In this document: piece by piece, positions 9,203-18,421 of the stretch
Layout: the number at the start of each line of letters is the position of its first letter
Numbering within the stretch: the first letter of the stretch is position 1
Assembly: GCA_038993745.2 (NCBI GenBank)
Contig: CP160630.1
Span: 1,178,001-1,242,000 of the forward strand
DNA: 64,000 bases
From: Aliivibrio fischeri
Lineage (GTDB): Bacteria; Pseudomonadota; Gammaproteobacteria; Enterobacterales; Vibrionaceae
Direction: 5' to 3'
Made by a program: the position numbers and the translations under genes
The notes under the pieces: generated by a model
The model's database searches: none
What the model was told of the DNA's origin: nothing
The model's input: the letters and a program-made list of their open reading frames with translations, nothing else

Positions 9203-10252
9203 TTATTCGGCTAACTTCGCAACCTCTGTTGCTGCTAGCACGAAAGCACCCGCACCATAATCGATGTTATGCTCAAACTTAACGTCACGTGGATTAAAGG
9301 CTGGTAGCTGTACCCAACCAATCATGCCGTTATCGTGAATACATTCAAGTAATGCTGCCCACGCTTTTTCAATAACTGGTAAGTAAGTTTCTTTATCCAA
9401 CTCACCAGTATTAACGCCCCATGCTAAACCATAACAAAACAGAGCAGTTGCACTGCTTTCTGGTGCAGGGAAGTTTTCAGGAGCTAATAGGCTAGTACGC
9501 CAAAAACCATCGTCTTGCTGATATTTAATTACTTCAGCTGCTAAATGTGTAAATAGAGTAATGTACTCAGAACGATTCATGTAGTCTTCAGGCATATTCG
9601 CTAGAATACGAGGAACTGATGCTAGTACCCATCCAATACCACGACTCCAAAATACCTTATTGCCGTTTTCTTCTCGTAACTCTTCACCATTTCCATTTGG
9701 AATATAGCGATAGTCACGATAATACAAACCCGTTTCTGTATCTAATAAATGCTCTGCTGAATCCCAAAAAGCAGTATTCATGTAATCCAAGTATTTTGAA
9801 TCACCTGTTTGCTTTGATAATGCAACAAAAGCTGGCGGCGCCATAAATAATGAATCACACCACCACCAATCTTTACGGCCTAGCTCTGGTTCATTAACCA
9901 TAATATCAAGCGCCTTAATGGTTGGCTCTAAGGCTTCGGGTTGGTTAAATTCAGAATAAATATCAAGGTAGGCTTGGCAACAAACATGGTCATCAGCAAA
10001 ACGAGCATTAGATCCAGTTCTGAATCCAGTATGTAGAGCATAATTTTTTACACCATCCAGATATTCAGTGTCTCCCGTCTCTTTCCATGCCGCGGCAACA
10101 CACGACCAAAAAACACCACGTTCCCAATCAGTATCTTTAATAAAACGGGTCTTACCACTGCGTCTTACTACACTTCTTGTTTGGTTTTCAGCTTGGTAGC
10201 GATAAACTCGCTTCATCGCTTGTAATACGTCTTGCTTTGTTCCTAATGTCAT
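9203..10252 (-). CDS. GH105 unsaturated uronyl hydrolase (YteR/YesR-like)
   Basis: 349 residues, no signal peptide, so cytoplasmic. WWWCDSLFMAPP (about residues 125-136) carries the family's catalytic Asp, and WSRGIGWVLAS matches the WSRGNGW signature of the alpha/alpha-barrel GH105 family; the related GH88 family performs the same chemistry. It hydrates the 4,5 double bond of the unsaturated uronic acid left by the PL8 lyase, so that the residue falls off as 4-deoxy-5-keto-uronate and the hexosamine is freed. It is the last gene of the leftward operon, 25 bp after kduD, which processes the product two steps later. The known GH105 substrates are mostly pectic, so the specificity here is inferred from context. 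Confidence 0.87.
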   Translation of the reverse strand: MTLGTKQDVLQAMKRVYRYQAENQTRSVVRRSGKTRFIKDTDWERGVFWSCVAAAWKETGDTEYLDGVKNYALHTGFRTGSNARFADDHVCCQAYLDIYSEFNQPEALEPTIKALDIMVNEPELGRKDWWWCDSLFMAPPAFVALSKQTGDSKYLDYMNTAFWDSAEHLLDTETGLYYRDYRYIPNGNGEELREENGNKVFWSRGIGWVLASVPRILANMPEDYMNRSEYITLFTHLAAEVIKYQQDDGFWRTSLLAPENFPAPESSATALFCYGLAWGVNTGELDKETYLPVIEKAWAALLECIHDNGMIGWVQLPAFNPRDVKFEHNIDYGAGAFVLAATEVAKLAE

Positions 10253-10277
10253 TTTGCTGTTCCTTCTGTTCTTTAGA

Positions 10278-11033
10278 TTAACGAGCTAACCAGCCACCAT
10301 CAACCGCAATCGTATAACCATTAATATAGTCACTTGCAGGTGATGCTAGGAAGATTGCAGGTCCTTCAAGATCAGAAGGTAATCCCCAACGATTTGCAGG
10401 AATACGCTCTAAAATAGCGGCATTTCGATCTTCATCTGCGCGTAATGCTGCCGTATTATCCGTTGCCATGTAACCCGGAGCAATCGCATTAACATTGATA
10501 TTATGTTCTGCAAGCTCAGTCGCTAGGGCACGAGTTAACCCCATAACCGCTGATTTACTTGCGGTATAAGAAGGAACGCGGATCCCTCCTTGATATGACA
10601 ACATAGAAGCAATATTGATGATTTTGCCGCCATTTCCTTGCTTAACAAATTGCTTAGCGACTTTCTGAGAAAGGAAGAATAACGTTTTTTGGTTAATATT
10701 TATTACGTCATCCCAATCTTGCTCTGAGAATTTTAGTAAGTCTTCACGGCGAATAATACCTGCATTATTAATTAAGATATCAACGTGCCCCATTACTTCA
10801 ACCGCTTCAGCAACCAGTTCTTCTAATCCTTCTTGCTTCATTAGGTTTGCAGTAATGTAATGAAATTTACGACCTAATGCTTTCACTTGTTCTTCAGTTT
10901 CGGGAGCGGCTTGATGACCAACACCAACAATATCTGCTCCCGCTTTCGCTAAACCAAGTGCCATACCTTGACCAAGACCCGTATTACACCCTGTAACAAT
11001 GGCAACTTTGCCTGTTAAATCAAAAAGTTTCAT
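10278..11033 (-). CDS. kduD: 2-dehydro-3-deoxy-D-gluconate 5-dehydrogenase
   Basis: A 251-residue short-chain dehydrogenase. The N-terminal TGCNTGLGQG motif binds NAD(P), NNAG is the Rossmann structural motif, and the catalytic Tyr-Lys pair is in YTASKSAV. The sequence as a whole (KLFDLTGKVAIVTG at the start, DGGWLAR at the end) reads as KduD. It interconverts 2,5-diketo-3-deoxygluconate and 2-keto-3-deoxygluconate, the step after KduI. The KDG kinase and aldolase that finish the route are not in this window. It lies between kduI and GH105 in the leftward operon. Confidence 0.95.
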   Translation of the reverse strand: MKLFDLTGKVAIVTGCNTGLGQGMALGLAKAGADIVGVGHQAAPETEEQVKALGRKFHYITANLMKQEGLEELVAEAVEVMGHVDILINNAGIIRREDLLKFSEQDWDDVININQKTLFFLSQKVAKQFVKQGNGGKIINIASMLSYQGGIRVPSYTASKSAVMGLTRALATELAEHNINVNAIAPGYMATDNTAALRADEDRNAAILERIPANRWGLPSDLEGPAIFLASPASDYINGYTIAVDGGWLAR

Positions 11034-11102
11034 GTTCGTTCCTACTATTCTCGATATATGCTGCCGATAGATACCAGCAACATAACAATAAAATTAAAAT
11101 GA

Positions 11103-11933
11103 CTATTTAATATCTGTCATTGCTACATGGTCCATATCATGGAAAGTTTGGTTTTCACCAACCATGCCCCAAATGAACGTGTATGACGATGTACCAACGC
11201 CTGAATGAATAGACCAACTAGGGCTAATAACGGCTTGTTCATTTCGAACAACCATATGACGTGTCTCTTGAGGCTCGCCCATGTAATGGAAAACAATGTT
11301 GTCGTCTTTCATATCAAAGTATAAATACACTTCCATACGACGTTCATGAGTATGACAAGGCATGGTGTTCCATAGACTGCCTGGTGCTAATTCAGTCATT
11401 CCCATTAATAGTTGGCACGTTGGCAGTACTGATGGGTGCAAGTATTTGTAAATGGTTCGAACGTTGCAGTTTTCTTGATTACCCAATGTTTCAGGAGAAG
11501 CTTCTTCACGTGTAATTTTACGAGTTGGATAAGCATGATGTGCTGGCGCGCAATTTAAATAAAAACGAGCAGGATCTTGTTGATCAACGCTTTCAAAACT
11601 GATCTCTTCAGCTCCCATGCCTACATACATGGCTTCACGAGCAGCAATATCATAAGTCACACCATCAACAATCACTCGGCCTGCTTGACCAATATTAATA
11701 ATGCCTAGTTCACGACGTTGCAAAAAGAAATCCACACCAATTTCTTTTCCACCTTCAAATGGAACACTTTCTGATGTAGGTACAACACCACCAACAATAA
11801 TGCGGTCAATATGACTGTATGTAAGAGTAATTTGGTTTTCTTGAAACATCCCTTCAATAAGGAATTGTTCACGCAATCCTGCTGTATCTAGTTGTTTTGC
11901 GTGATCGCTATGAATCGGTTGACGAATTTCCAT
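11103..11933 (-). CDS. kduI: 4-deoxy-L-threo-5-hexosulose-uronate ketol-isomerase
   Basis: 276 residues, matching the usual KduI length. The cupin metal site is visible as H-T-H-E-R-R-M-E ([15 protein letters not shown]) with a further His in WSIHSGVG. It isomerises the deoxy-keto-uronate released by GH105 to 2,5-diketo-3-deoxygluconate. AGAGG lies six bases before the start ATG. Upstream of it are a KdgR-like palindrome and a long inverted repeat, so this part of the operon may have extra control. KduI-KduD adjacency is common in uronate loci. Confidence 0.95.
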   Translation of the reverse strand: MEIRQPIHSDHAKQLDTAGLREQFLIEGMFQENQITLTYSHIDRIIVGGVVPTSESVPFEGGKEIGVDFFLQRRELGIINIGQAGRVIVDGVTYDIAAREAMYVGMGAEEISFESVDQQDPARFYLNCAPAHHAYPTRKITREEASPETLGNQENCNVRTIYKYLHPSVLPTCQLLMGMTELAPGSLWNTMPCHTHERRMEVYLYFDMKDDNIVFHYMGEPQETRHMVVRNEQAVISPSWSIHSGVGTSSYTFIWGMVGENQTFHDMDHVAMTDIK

Positions 11934-11943
11934 TTTAAACCTC

Positions 11944-11958
11944 TAAAACATTGTTTTG
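11944..11958 (-). promoter_or_regulatory. KdgR-like palindrome upstream of kduI
   Basis: TAAAACATTGTTTTG resembles the KdgR operator core (TGAAA-Y-R-Y-Y-R-TTTCA, from memory) with changes at the outer positions. It lies 11 bp before the kduI start. No kdgR gene is visible here. Confidence 0.35.
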
Positions 11959-11962
11959 TGTT

Positions 11963-12009
11963 ATAGCTATCTAAATAATTCATTATTAGATGTTTATTTA
12001 GATAGCTAT
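11963..12009. repeat. 16-bp perfect inverted repeat between agaA and kduI
   Basis: ATAGCTATCTAAATAA at 11963-11978 is repeated in inverted orientation at 11994-12009, with a 15-base loop. No T-run follows on either side, so it is not a classic terminator. It may be an mRNA stability or processing hairpin, or a protein-binding dyad. Confidence 0.7.
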
Positions 12010-12034
12010 GAATCTTTAATAAAAATGGCGAGAG

Positions 12035-13177
12035 TTAATAAACCCACTTACCTTTAATCATGGTGTTCTGAACAGCGAAGTCTTGATTTACCACCACAAA
12101 GCTTGCTTCCATTTCTGGTGCAATGCTGCCTAAGCGATCATCAATGCCTAAATATTTGGCAGGAACCAATGTTGCCATTTGCACCGCCTCCCATTCAGGT
12201 ACTTCACTTAGCTGAATCATATTTCTTAACGCACTATCTAAACTGCATGTGCTTCCAGCAAGCGAACCACATTTTGTTCTCGCTTCCCCTTTAGCTACAG
12301 TGATGGTTTGTGCACCAAGTTGGTACTCACCATCCTCTAAACCGCCAGCTCGCATACAGTCCGTAATAAGTGCAATTTGCTGATACCCTTTCATGCGATA
12401 AGCGAGCTGCATCATTACAGGATGAACATGCACACCATCAGCAATTAATTCAGCAAGCATGTCATGATACAAAACAGCTCCTGTACAACCGGGTTCTCTA
12501 TGATGTAAACCACGCATACCATTAAACAAATGGACACCACAATCGGCACCTAATTGATGCGCTTGAGTAACTTGATCAAACGTCGAATCTGTATGAGCGA
12601 CAGAGGTTTTGATGTTTTGACTTTGCAGCCATTGAATGGCTTCCATTGCACCATCAGCTTCAGGAGCTATCGCTACTCGTAATAGTGAATGCGCCGCTAC
12701 GTCATAAAGTTCTTCTAACTCTTGAATGCTTGGCGATTTTAAATAAGCGGTTGGATGCGAGCCACGATGCACTTCTGTAAAATATGGACCTTCTAGAAAG
12801 CTACCTAATAACTCAGCACCACACTGTTGAGGTTTATCTAACCACGTTTTTACCGTATCGATTGAGCTAACAATACTATCCCAAGGTGCCGTTACCGTTG
12901 TTCCAACCCAAGCAACAACCCCTGTTTGAAGCAAAGCATCAGAAATGGTTTGCAATGCTTCTGGCGTCGCGTCCATAACATCAGCGCCTGCTCGCCCATG
13001 GATATGAATGTCGATAAACCCCGGCAACAAGGTTTTTCCTTCTAATGGCAAAATCTCGCAATCCGTTGGTTCACATGCTGTTATTGCTTCTATTTTCCCA
13101 TCATTCACTATGACGTAATGATGTTCTTTAATGCCATCAGCAACAAACACACGTTGTGGATATAAAGCGTAACGCAT
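12035..13177 (-). CDS. agaA: N-acetylgalactosamine-6-phosphate deacetylase
   Basis: 380 residues in the NagA/AgaA amidohydrolase family. LPGFIDIHIHG carries the metal-binding His-X-His near residue 60, and SVAHTDST, GVHLFNGM and ITDCMRAGG are further family blocks. It removes acetate from GalNAc-6-phosphate produced by the PTS. Assigned AgaA rather than NagA because it lies in an aga operon with PTS, AgaS and KbaZ genes. Start chosen at ATG 13177, one base after the stop of the EIIA gene, which implies translational coupling; an upstream in-frame start 48 bp earlier would overlap EIIA. Confidence 0.9.
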   Translation of the reverse strand: MRYALYPQRVFVADGIKEHHYVIVNDGKIEAITACEPTDCEILPLEGKTLLPGFIDIHIHGRAGADVMDATPEALQTISDALLQTGVVAWVGTTVTAPWDSIVSSIDTVKTWLDKPQQCGAELLGSFLEGPYFTEVHRGSHPTAYLKSPSIQELEELYDVAAHSLLRVAIAPEADGAMEAIQWLQSQNIKTSVAHTDSTFDQVTQAHQLGADCGVHLFNGMRGLHHREPGCTGAVLYHDMLAELIADGVHVHPVMMQLAYRMKGYQQIALITDCMRAGGLEDGEYQLGAQTITVAKGEARTKCGSLAGSTCSLDSALRNMIQLSEVPEWEAVQMATLVPAKYLGIDDRLGSIAPEMEASFVVVNQDFAVQNTMIKGKWVY

Positions 13178-13178
13178 A

Positions 13179-13616
13179 TTACAACCCATCTTCACATTCA
13201 GGTTCTGGTTCCATGAACAATTCAAGCTGTAATCGCATGTCTTGCATACATGAAGAGCCTATTTCTAATAATGTCGTTACTAATTCTTTTACTGTTGTAT
13301 CATCACGTTCAAATGCAGCATTTGCTATCATTGGTAGGTTTGCACCGCCAATCAACTCAACATTTTCAGTATCCATTAAAATGGTTAAAGCACGATTTGC
13401 AGGTGAACCACCTGGGATATCAGTTAAGAAAAGTACCCCTTCACCAGAATCAACACGCTTTGCAGCAGCTCGTAATGCTTGTTCTAATTCATCTGTCGAC
13501 ATAGATTCAACAAAATCGACAAACTCCATTTGTTCTTGTTCACCAGCAATGGCTTTTACTGCTGACTCAACCCCTGTAGCAAAATTAATATGGCCTGAAA
13601 CTACAATACCAATCAT
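13179..13616 (-). CDS. agaF: PTS mannose/GalNAc-family EIIA component
   Basis: 145 residues, cytoplasmic. His9 in VVSGHINFATG is the expected phosphorylation site fed by HPr. FLTDIPGGSPAN is a conserved block of the mannose-class IIA fold. It passes phosphate to EIIB (15392-15892). It sits at the distal end of the PTS set, separated from EIID by an 88-bp gap with a strong hairpin, and abuts agaA. Confidence 0.93.
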   Translation of the reverse strand: MIGIVVSGHINFATGVESAVKAIAGEQEQMEFVDFVESMSTDELEQALRAAAKRVDSGEGVLFLTDIPGGSPANRALTILMDTENVELIGGANLPMIANAAFERDDTTVKELVTTLLEIGSSCMQDMRLQLELFMEPEPECEDGL

Positions 13617-13658
13617 GATTTAATCCTTGTTACCAATGCTTTTATAATGCTTTGAAAT

Positions 13659-13682
13659 TAAGGGGATGGGAGAATCCCCTTA
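13659..13682 (-). repeat. Intercistronic hairpin between EIID and EIIA
   Basis: TAAGGGGAT pairs perfectly with ATCCCCTTA around a six-base loop. The minus strand lacks a real T-run after it, so partial attenuation or mRNA protection is more likely than full termination. Confidence 0.5.
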
Positions 13683-13704
13683 TACGACTTCATTTCTTTT
13701 TGTG

Positions 13705-14622
13705 TTACAAAATACCTAGATAGTGACCAATAACACCACCGGCTAACGTTGAGAAAATCAACACAGGAGGTTTCGCCCAAAAACCAGTACCTTTCACCAT
13801 TTTTAACATGAAGAACACCAATGCTAGTGGCAAAATATTAGGCATTATCTTGTCAAACAGTGCGGTTTGAAGTTCAACGACTTTCCCTCCGAGTTCGAGA
13901 GATAAGGTGGTTTGAACTTTAATAAAGGATGCCGACAATGCACCAATAACAAAGATACCCATGATATTTGCCGCTTTGGCTAATTTCTCAGTCGCATCGC
14001 TCATGTTAACCATGGCTGCTGTACCGGCTTTATATCCCATAAACATCAAACCGAAATACACAAAGAAGTGCACAATTTGATACAAAATGAAGAAAACAAA
14101 CGGTCCTGCAATAGAGCCTTGCATTGCAATTGATGCACCTAACGCCAACGTTAACGGCATAAGAGTCATATGGTCAATTGCATCACCAATACCACCAGTA
14201 GGTCCCATACCCGCTACTTTCATTACATTTACTGTAGACGGTTTTTCCTTGTTTTCCTCCATTGCAATGGCAGTACCTAGCAGGAAAGTAAACAGTTTAG
14301 GACTCGCATTAAAGAACTGAAGATGGTTCTTAGTTGCCGTTGCTAAATCACGTTTGTTATTACCATGAATCTTCTTCAGTGCAGGAACAATTGAGTAAGC
14401 AAAGCCACCACCTTGCATACGTTCAAAGTTGAAGTTCCCTTCCATGAAAAGGCCACGAATTGCACATTTCCAAAGATCTTTTTTCGAGATAACTTTACGA
14501 ACTTCCTTGTCTTGGTATTCGTCGATACCATCAACCAAGCTCTTAGGATTCGCCACTTGAGTACCTTGAAACTCATCAATGCCGTCAATTAAAGCGTTCG
14601 GATTTTCTGTTTTAGATACCAT
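13705..14622 (-). CDS. agaE: PTS mannose/GalNAc-family EIID component
   Basis: About 305 residues and a membrane protein. LWKCAIRGLFMEGNFNFERMQGGGFAY and VKVAGMGPTGGIGDAIDH-type blocks identify the IID family; it forms the sugar channel with EIIC. Start chosen at ATG 14622, overlapping the end of EIIC by 11 bases; an ORF start 48 bp upstream is less likely. The N terminus carries a small internal duplication, NP-x-(A/S)-L-(I/V)-DGIDE-(F/Y)-Q, twice within 35 residues. Confidence 0.92.
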   Translation of the reverse strand: MVSKTENPNALIDGIDEFQGTQVANPKSLVDGIDEYQDKEVRKVISKKDLWKCAIRGLFMEGNFNFERMQGGGFAYSIVPALKKIHGNNKRDLATATKNHLQFFNASPKLFTFLLGTAIAMEENKEKPSTVNVMKVAGMGPTGGIGDAIDHMTLMPLTLALGASIAMQGSIAGPFVFFILYQIVHFFVYFGLMFMGYKAGTAAMVNMSDATEKLAKAANIMGIFVIGALSASFIKVQTTLSLELGGKVVELQTALFDKIMPNILPLALVFFMLKMVKGTGFWAKPPVLIFSTLAGGVIGHYLGIL

Positions 14623-15381
14623 CTTCAAAGTCCTCAAATTCTTGATTTGAATTTTTGTTTCCATTTCCACTAAAGAAGTAATATAGAGCGGCTGCTGATG
14701 CCCCTAAAATTGCCACGGCCATGATCGGAAGCTGTAAATACGTTGTCATTACAAAACCGATAAAGAACACACCCGCCACTTCTTTTGACCACATGATTTT
14801 CAATAGCATTGCAAAACCAATTGCAGGAACCATTTTCGCCCCGATACCTAATCCTTCTAATAGAGTTTTCGGAGCATTAGCATCAATCCAAGCTGCGCCA
14901 TGTTCACCAAAATAAACGGTCAAGAAGGCAATCACAGCGTAGAGCATTGAACGCATTGTAATCGTGGAAAGTAAGAGAAAATCAATGCCATTTGTATTCG
15001 CTTCTTCAGCGTATTTATCTGCTTTACCCATGGTAAATGAGGTCATAGCAAAGAAACCGATAACAAGCATTTGCATTAATACTGCGATAGGCATACCAAC
15101 ACCCATAGCAACTTCTGGTGATTGTCCTGTCATTACAGCGAATGCTACAGCAGCAATCGTACCCATAGTTACATCTGGCGGCTGGGCCCAGCGTTAGGCA
15201 CGAGACCTAACCATGCGAGTTCCAGTGTTGCACCAGCGATTAAGCCAATTTGCATATCGCCCATAATTAGACCAACAACAGGTCCTGTGATAAGTGGTCT
15301 ATGGATATTCAATGCGACATCGTATTTATCGATACCACAGAAGAATGCCCACACTGCCACTAAACTTGCTTCAAATAACAT
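14612..15381 (-). CDS. agaW: PTS mannose/GalNAc-family EIIC component, frameshifted as read
   Basis: An integral membrane IIC subunit that with EIID translocates GalNAc. The first 65 residues (FEASLVAVWAFFCGIDKYD, ATLELAWLGLVPNAG) and the rest (PPDVTMGTIAAVAFAVMTGQ onward) lie in different frames. On the coding strand the sequence reads GCTGGGCCCAGCC at about 15184-15190; one more G gives GLVPNAGAQPPDVTMGT, the normal IIC sequence, and about 256 residues in all. I therefore treat it as one gene with a one-base deficit. It lies 10 bp after EIIB and overlaps EIID. Confidence 0.88.
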
Positions 15382-15391
15382 AAGTACCTAC

Positions 15392-15892
15392 CTAGGCTGC
15401 TGTTTTTGCTAGTTCAAGAACGTTAATTGGTGTTTGATCTGGTGTATTTTGAACCGTGCATGTCACGCCCTTTTCCACCATTTTTTCAAACGCTAAAATA
15501 TCGGTTTTATCTACAGAAACGGTTTTCGCAATTTGACGTTTACCATCGTGGTAATGCATATTGCCTACATTACAATGTGTAATTGGAACGCCGCCTTCTA
15601 CCAAACGAGCAACGTCAGTAGGGTTATTACATAAGATAAAAATCTTCTGTTTTGGCGATGCTTTATGAATCACATCAATGGTTTTTTGAATTGAAAAGAA
15701 ACGCACGGCATATTCACCGCCTGCAGAGGCTTTCATGCCTGCTTGCATAAACGCAGCATTAGGGCCCTCAGCAGCTTCATCATTAGCAACAAGAATCAAA
15801 TTAGCTTCGGAATGTTTTCCCCAAGTAATTCGAATTTGTCCATGCAGTAAACGCTCATCAATACGCGTCCAAACGATTTGTGGTCCAGTCAT
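15392..15892 (-). CDS. agaV: PTS mannose/GalNAc-family EIIB component
   Basis: 166 residues. His17 in RIDERLLHGQI is the conserved phosphorylated His of the mannose-class IIB domain, which accepts phosphate from EIIA and gives it to the incoming sugar. It is the first PTS gene in the operon, 14 bp after agaS. The choice of GalNAc-type (AgaV) over mannose-type rests on the operon content. Confidence 0.93.
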   Translation of the reverse strand: MTGPQIVWTRIDERLLHGQIRITWGKHSEANLILVANDEAAEGPNAAFMQAGMKASAGGEYAVRFFSIQKTIDVIHKASPKQKIFILCNNPTDVARLVEGGVPITHCNVGNMHYHDGKRQIAKTVSVDKTDILAFEKMVEKGVTCTVQNTPDQTPINVLELAKTAA

Positions 15893-15906
15893 AATATTTC
15901 CCTGCT

Positions 15907-17076
15907 TTAATCTTTATTATTAAAAGTATGAATATTGACGCCTTGAACAACACGATTAACTTCACCTGTAGGGCACGGGTTGTCAGGAGTATTTCCTAGT
16001 GCAACAGAACGATGGAATGCGTAAGCTTGAGCAAACAACATGTAAGGAAACAGCAACTCAACATCTGACGCGTTTTCCATCATAGGTACACGAATTACGT
16101 TTTCATCTGCAACTACGTCATTAAGTTGAGCGGTAATTGCGATAACTTTTTTAGCAATATTGTCACGACGAAGTTCAGCTAAAAGATCCAAATCGTATTG
16201 ACGGGTGTATGGGTCATTTGAAATGAAAACAACAATCATGGTTTCATTATTAACAATGGACTTTGGACCATGACGAAAGCCAAGTGGGGAATCAAAACAA
16301 GCAACAACTTTACCCGCAGTCAGTTCTAATAATTTCAATGCAGACTCTTGTGCTAATCCCTTCAAACCACCGCTACCTAAATAAATAACCCTACTAAAAT
16401 CATGGGAAGCAGTATCTCTAACATTGGAATTAATTTCTTTGATCAACTCCTCAGAACACTTACAAATACTTTCGATTTCTTTCGAACTGTTATTTTTGTG
16501 CGTTAAAACAGAAAAACAAGCTAAAGTCATTGACGAAAAACTAGAGGTCATTGCGAATGACTTATCATTAGTTTCTTCTGGCATCAGTAATACAAGAGCG
16601 TTATCTTGATGCTGAAATTGACTAAATAACGCCCCTTCACCATTGCAAGTTAAAATAAGATGATGACAATTAGTTAAACATTGATTAGCTAAATCAACTG
16701 CTGCAACACTTTCTGGACTATTACCAGAGCGAGCAAAAGAAACCAATAACGTAGGAATATCTTCTGCAAAATATTCTGCCGGATTAGAGACAAGATCAGT
16801 CGTTGAAATCGCTTCCACACGTTGTTGTAATACTTTTGATAATGCCGGAGCAACCGCTTGTCCTGCGAATGCTGAAGTACCCGCTCCCGTTAATATAATT
16901 CGACGCTCAGAATTCGTATTCCACTTATCTATAAACGACGAGATTTCCGCTATATTGTCTTGAATGATTAAGTCAGTTCGGCGCCAACTTTCCGGTTGTT
17001 GAGTAATTTCTTTCGCAGTCCAAAAACCAGAAAGCGTTTCTAATTCTGATTCTGAGTAACCAAGGTAGTGATTCAT
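15907..17076 (-). CDS. agaS: Galactosamine-6-phosphate deaminase/isomerase, SIS-domain
   Basis: 389 residues with two SIS domains. [11 protein letters not shown] and [11 protein letters not shown] are the sugar-phosphate binding loops, and [12 protein letters not shown] is a conserved AgaS block with the His-Gly-Pro-Lys stretch. It converts galactosamine-6-phosphate made by AgaA into tagatose-6-phosphate and ammonia. Its start overlaps the end of kbaZ by four bases (ATGA), so the two are translationally coupled. Confidence 0.93.
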   Translation of the reverse strand: MNHYLGYSESELETLSGFWTAKEITQQPESWRRTDLIIQDNIAEISSFIDKWNTNSERRIILTGAGTSAFAGQAVAPALSKVLQQRVEAISTTDLVSNPAEYFAEDIPTLLVSFARSGNSPESVAAVDLANQCLTNCHHLILTCNGEGALFSQFQHQDNALVLLMPEETNDKSFAMTSSFSSMTLACFSVLTHKNNSSKEIESICKCSEELIKEINSNVRDTASHDFSRVIYLGSGGLKGLAQESALKLLELTAGKVVACFDSPLGFRHGPKSIVNNETMIVVFISNDPYTRQYDLDLLAELRRDNIAKKVIAITAQLNDVVADENVIRVPMMENASDVELLFPYMLFAQAYAFHRSVALGNTPDNPCPTGEVNRVVQGVNIHTFNNKD

Positions 17077-18374
17077 AATGCAACGCCTTCTTCTTTATTT
17101 TGTTTACAAGCCTTCGCATAACTACGAAGTGTTTGACGGATCTTATCGAGAACAAGCTCTTTGGGTTCTAAGCTCAATTGCCCTTCACGAACCGAGCGAA
17201 ATTGGGATGATAAATGCTGACTAAGTAATGGAAGCGGAATGCCATTACGAGATAAATTAGTAAACAAAGTATTCTGCGCCTGATTAATTTTTTCATCTGG
17301 CCAGTAATAACGAATACGATCACTAAAGCTGTAGCTACGAGAGAAACGCTGCTGGGCTTCATTACCTTGATAATATGGTTGCCAATATTCTGGAGAGTCA
17401 CACATTTCTTTTTCGATATGTTCACGCAAATCTGAACAATGTGCTTTTGGTATCAATTGTTCTTCGATATCACATAGGTTGTATAACGCTTCACGCAAGG
17501 CAAAGGTCAGCGCGGGGCCTACTTTCAAAATAGCAAAATGATCTCTTACAAGAGCTTGATACGCTTTATCTGTTTGATAATCTGTAGAGTGCGCTTCAAA
17601 AACCATGTGTTCAAAGTCATCAACTACTTTACTTAACTCCGAAGCTTCTTCTGAGCGATAATCAATAACACCAGTATGATCAAATTCAACACCTGGTTGT
17701 ACAACTAAGCCAACCACACGTTGCCAACAATCAGCTACGCCTGCTCGTTCAAATGCAAATTGATGGGATTGAATGGTTTTTCTTGCTGCTTCTGGTGAAG
17801 TAACTTGAAGTGTATCTAACTCCTCAGCAGCACCACCCGGTACCGGAACTTCTGTACCAATAACATAAACAAGATCGCTATGACCAAAAGAAGAAACTGC
17901 CGTATCTTCTGCTATTTTAGCCAATCTAGCAGCACGTTCAGCGACGATTTCATCAGATAAAGGGGTTGGATCATCGGCACAAGACATACTGCAATCTAAA
18001 TGGATCTTCTTAAATCCAGCAGCAACATAAGCGGCGATAAGATCATCAGCATTCAGCATTGCTTCTGCTGCTGTTAGTTTCTGCCAACGATTTGGACCAA
18101 GGTGATCACCACCAAGAATGAGTTTTTCGGTTGGGAAATTAAGTGATTTTGCTAGCTGTAGTACAAAGTCTCGAAAATCAGCAGGCTTCATTCCTGTATA
18201 GCCACCAAATTGATCAACTTGATTAGAAGTTGCCTCAATAAGTAGCAAGGAGTCATCGCTTAAAGCTTGAGAAAGCGCCGCTTCGATAACTAACGGATGA
18301 GCAGAACAAACCGAATAAATTCCGTTTTGCTCACCCGCTTTGTGACGCTGTACAAGAAGTTGAAAGGTGTTCAT
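17073..18374 (-). CDS. kbaZ: Tagatose-bisphosphate aldolase non-catalytic subunit (KbaZ/AgaZ/GatZ)
   Basis: 433 residues. The N-terminal [19 protein letters not shown] and [11 protein letters not shown] blocks are characteristic of the GatZ/KbaZ family. In E. coli this subunit is needed for full activity and stability of the class II aldolase KbaY/GatY. No KbaY-type aldolase or tagatose-6-phosphate kinase gene is present in this window, so those steps must be encoded elsewhere or handled differently. Its Shine-Dalgarno GGAG lies inside the 3' arm of a strong hairpin, suggesting translational control. Confidence 0.92.
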   Translation of the reverse strand: MNTFQLLVQRHKAGEQNGIYSVCSAHPLVIEAALSQALSDDSLLLIEATSNQVDQFGGYTGMKPADFRDFVLQLAKSLNFPTEKLILGGDHLGPNRWQKLTAAEAMLNADDLIAAYVAAGFKKIHLDCSMSCADDPTPLSDEIVAERAARLAKIAEDTAVSSFGHSDLVYVIGTEVPVPGGAAEELDTLQVTSPEAARKTIQSHQFAFERAGVADCWQRVVGLVVQPGVEFDHTGVIDYRSEEASELSKVVDDFEHMVFEAHSTDYQTDKAYQALVRDHFAILKVGPALTFALREALYNLCDIEEQLIPKAHCSDLREHIEKEMCDSPEYWQPYYQGNEAQQRFSRSYSFSDRIRYYWPDEKINQAQNTLFTNLSRNGIPLPLLSQHLSSQFRSVREGQLSLEPKELVLDKIRQTLRSYAKACKQNKEEGVAL

Positions 18375-18377
18375 TTA

Positions 18378-18416
18378 CTAACTCCATACTGCATCCGAAT
18401 GCAGCTATGGAGTTAG
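18378..18416 (-). promoter_or_regulatory. Hairpin sequestering the kbaZ ribosome binding site
   Basis: On the minus strand CTAACTCCATA-g-CTGCAT, a TCGG loop and ATGCAG-TATGGAGTTAG form a 17-bp stem with one bulged base. The GGAG seven bases before the kbaZ ATG is in the 3' arm. The 5' arm begins only a few bases after the agaR stop, so ribosomes finishing agaR could open it. Confidence 0.6.
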
Positions 18417-18421
18417 GTCGG

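Noticed and set aside
11963-12009. The 16-bp inverted repeat as an intrinsic terminator
   Set aside because: No T-run follows on the minus strand and the stem is very AT-rich. It also lies in the middle of a functional operon.
13156-13623. 155-codon plus-strand frame opposite EIIA
   Set aside because: It is antisense to a clear EIIA gene and has Ser/Asn-rich composition with no recognisable domain.
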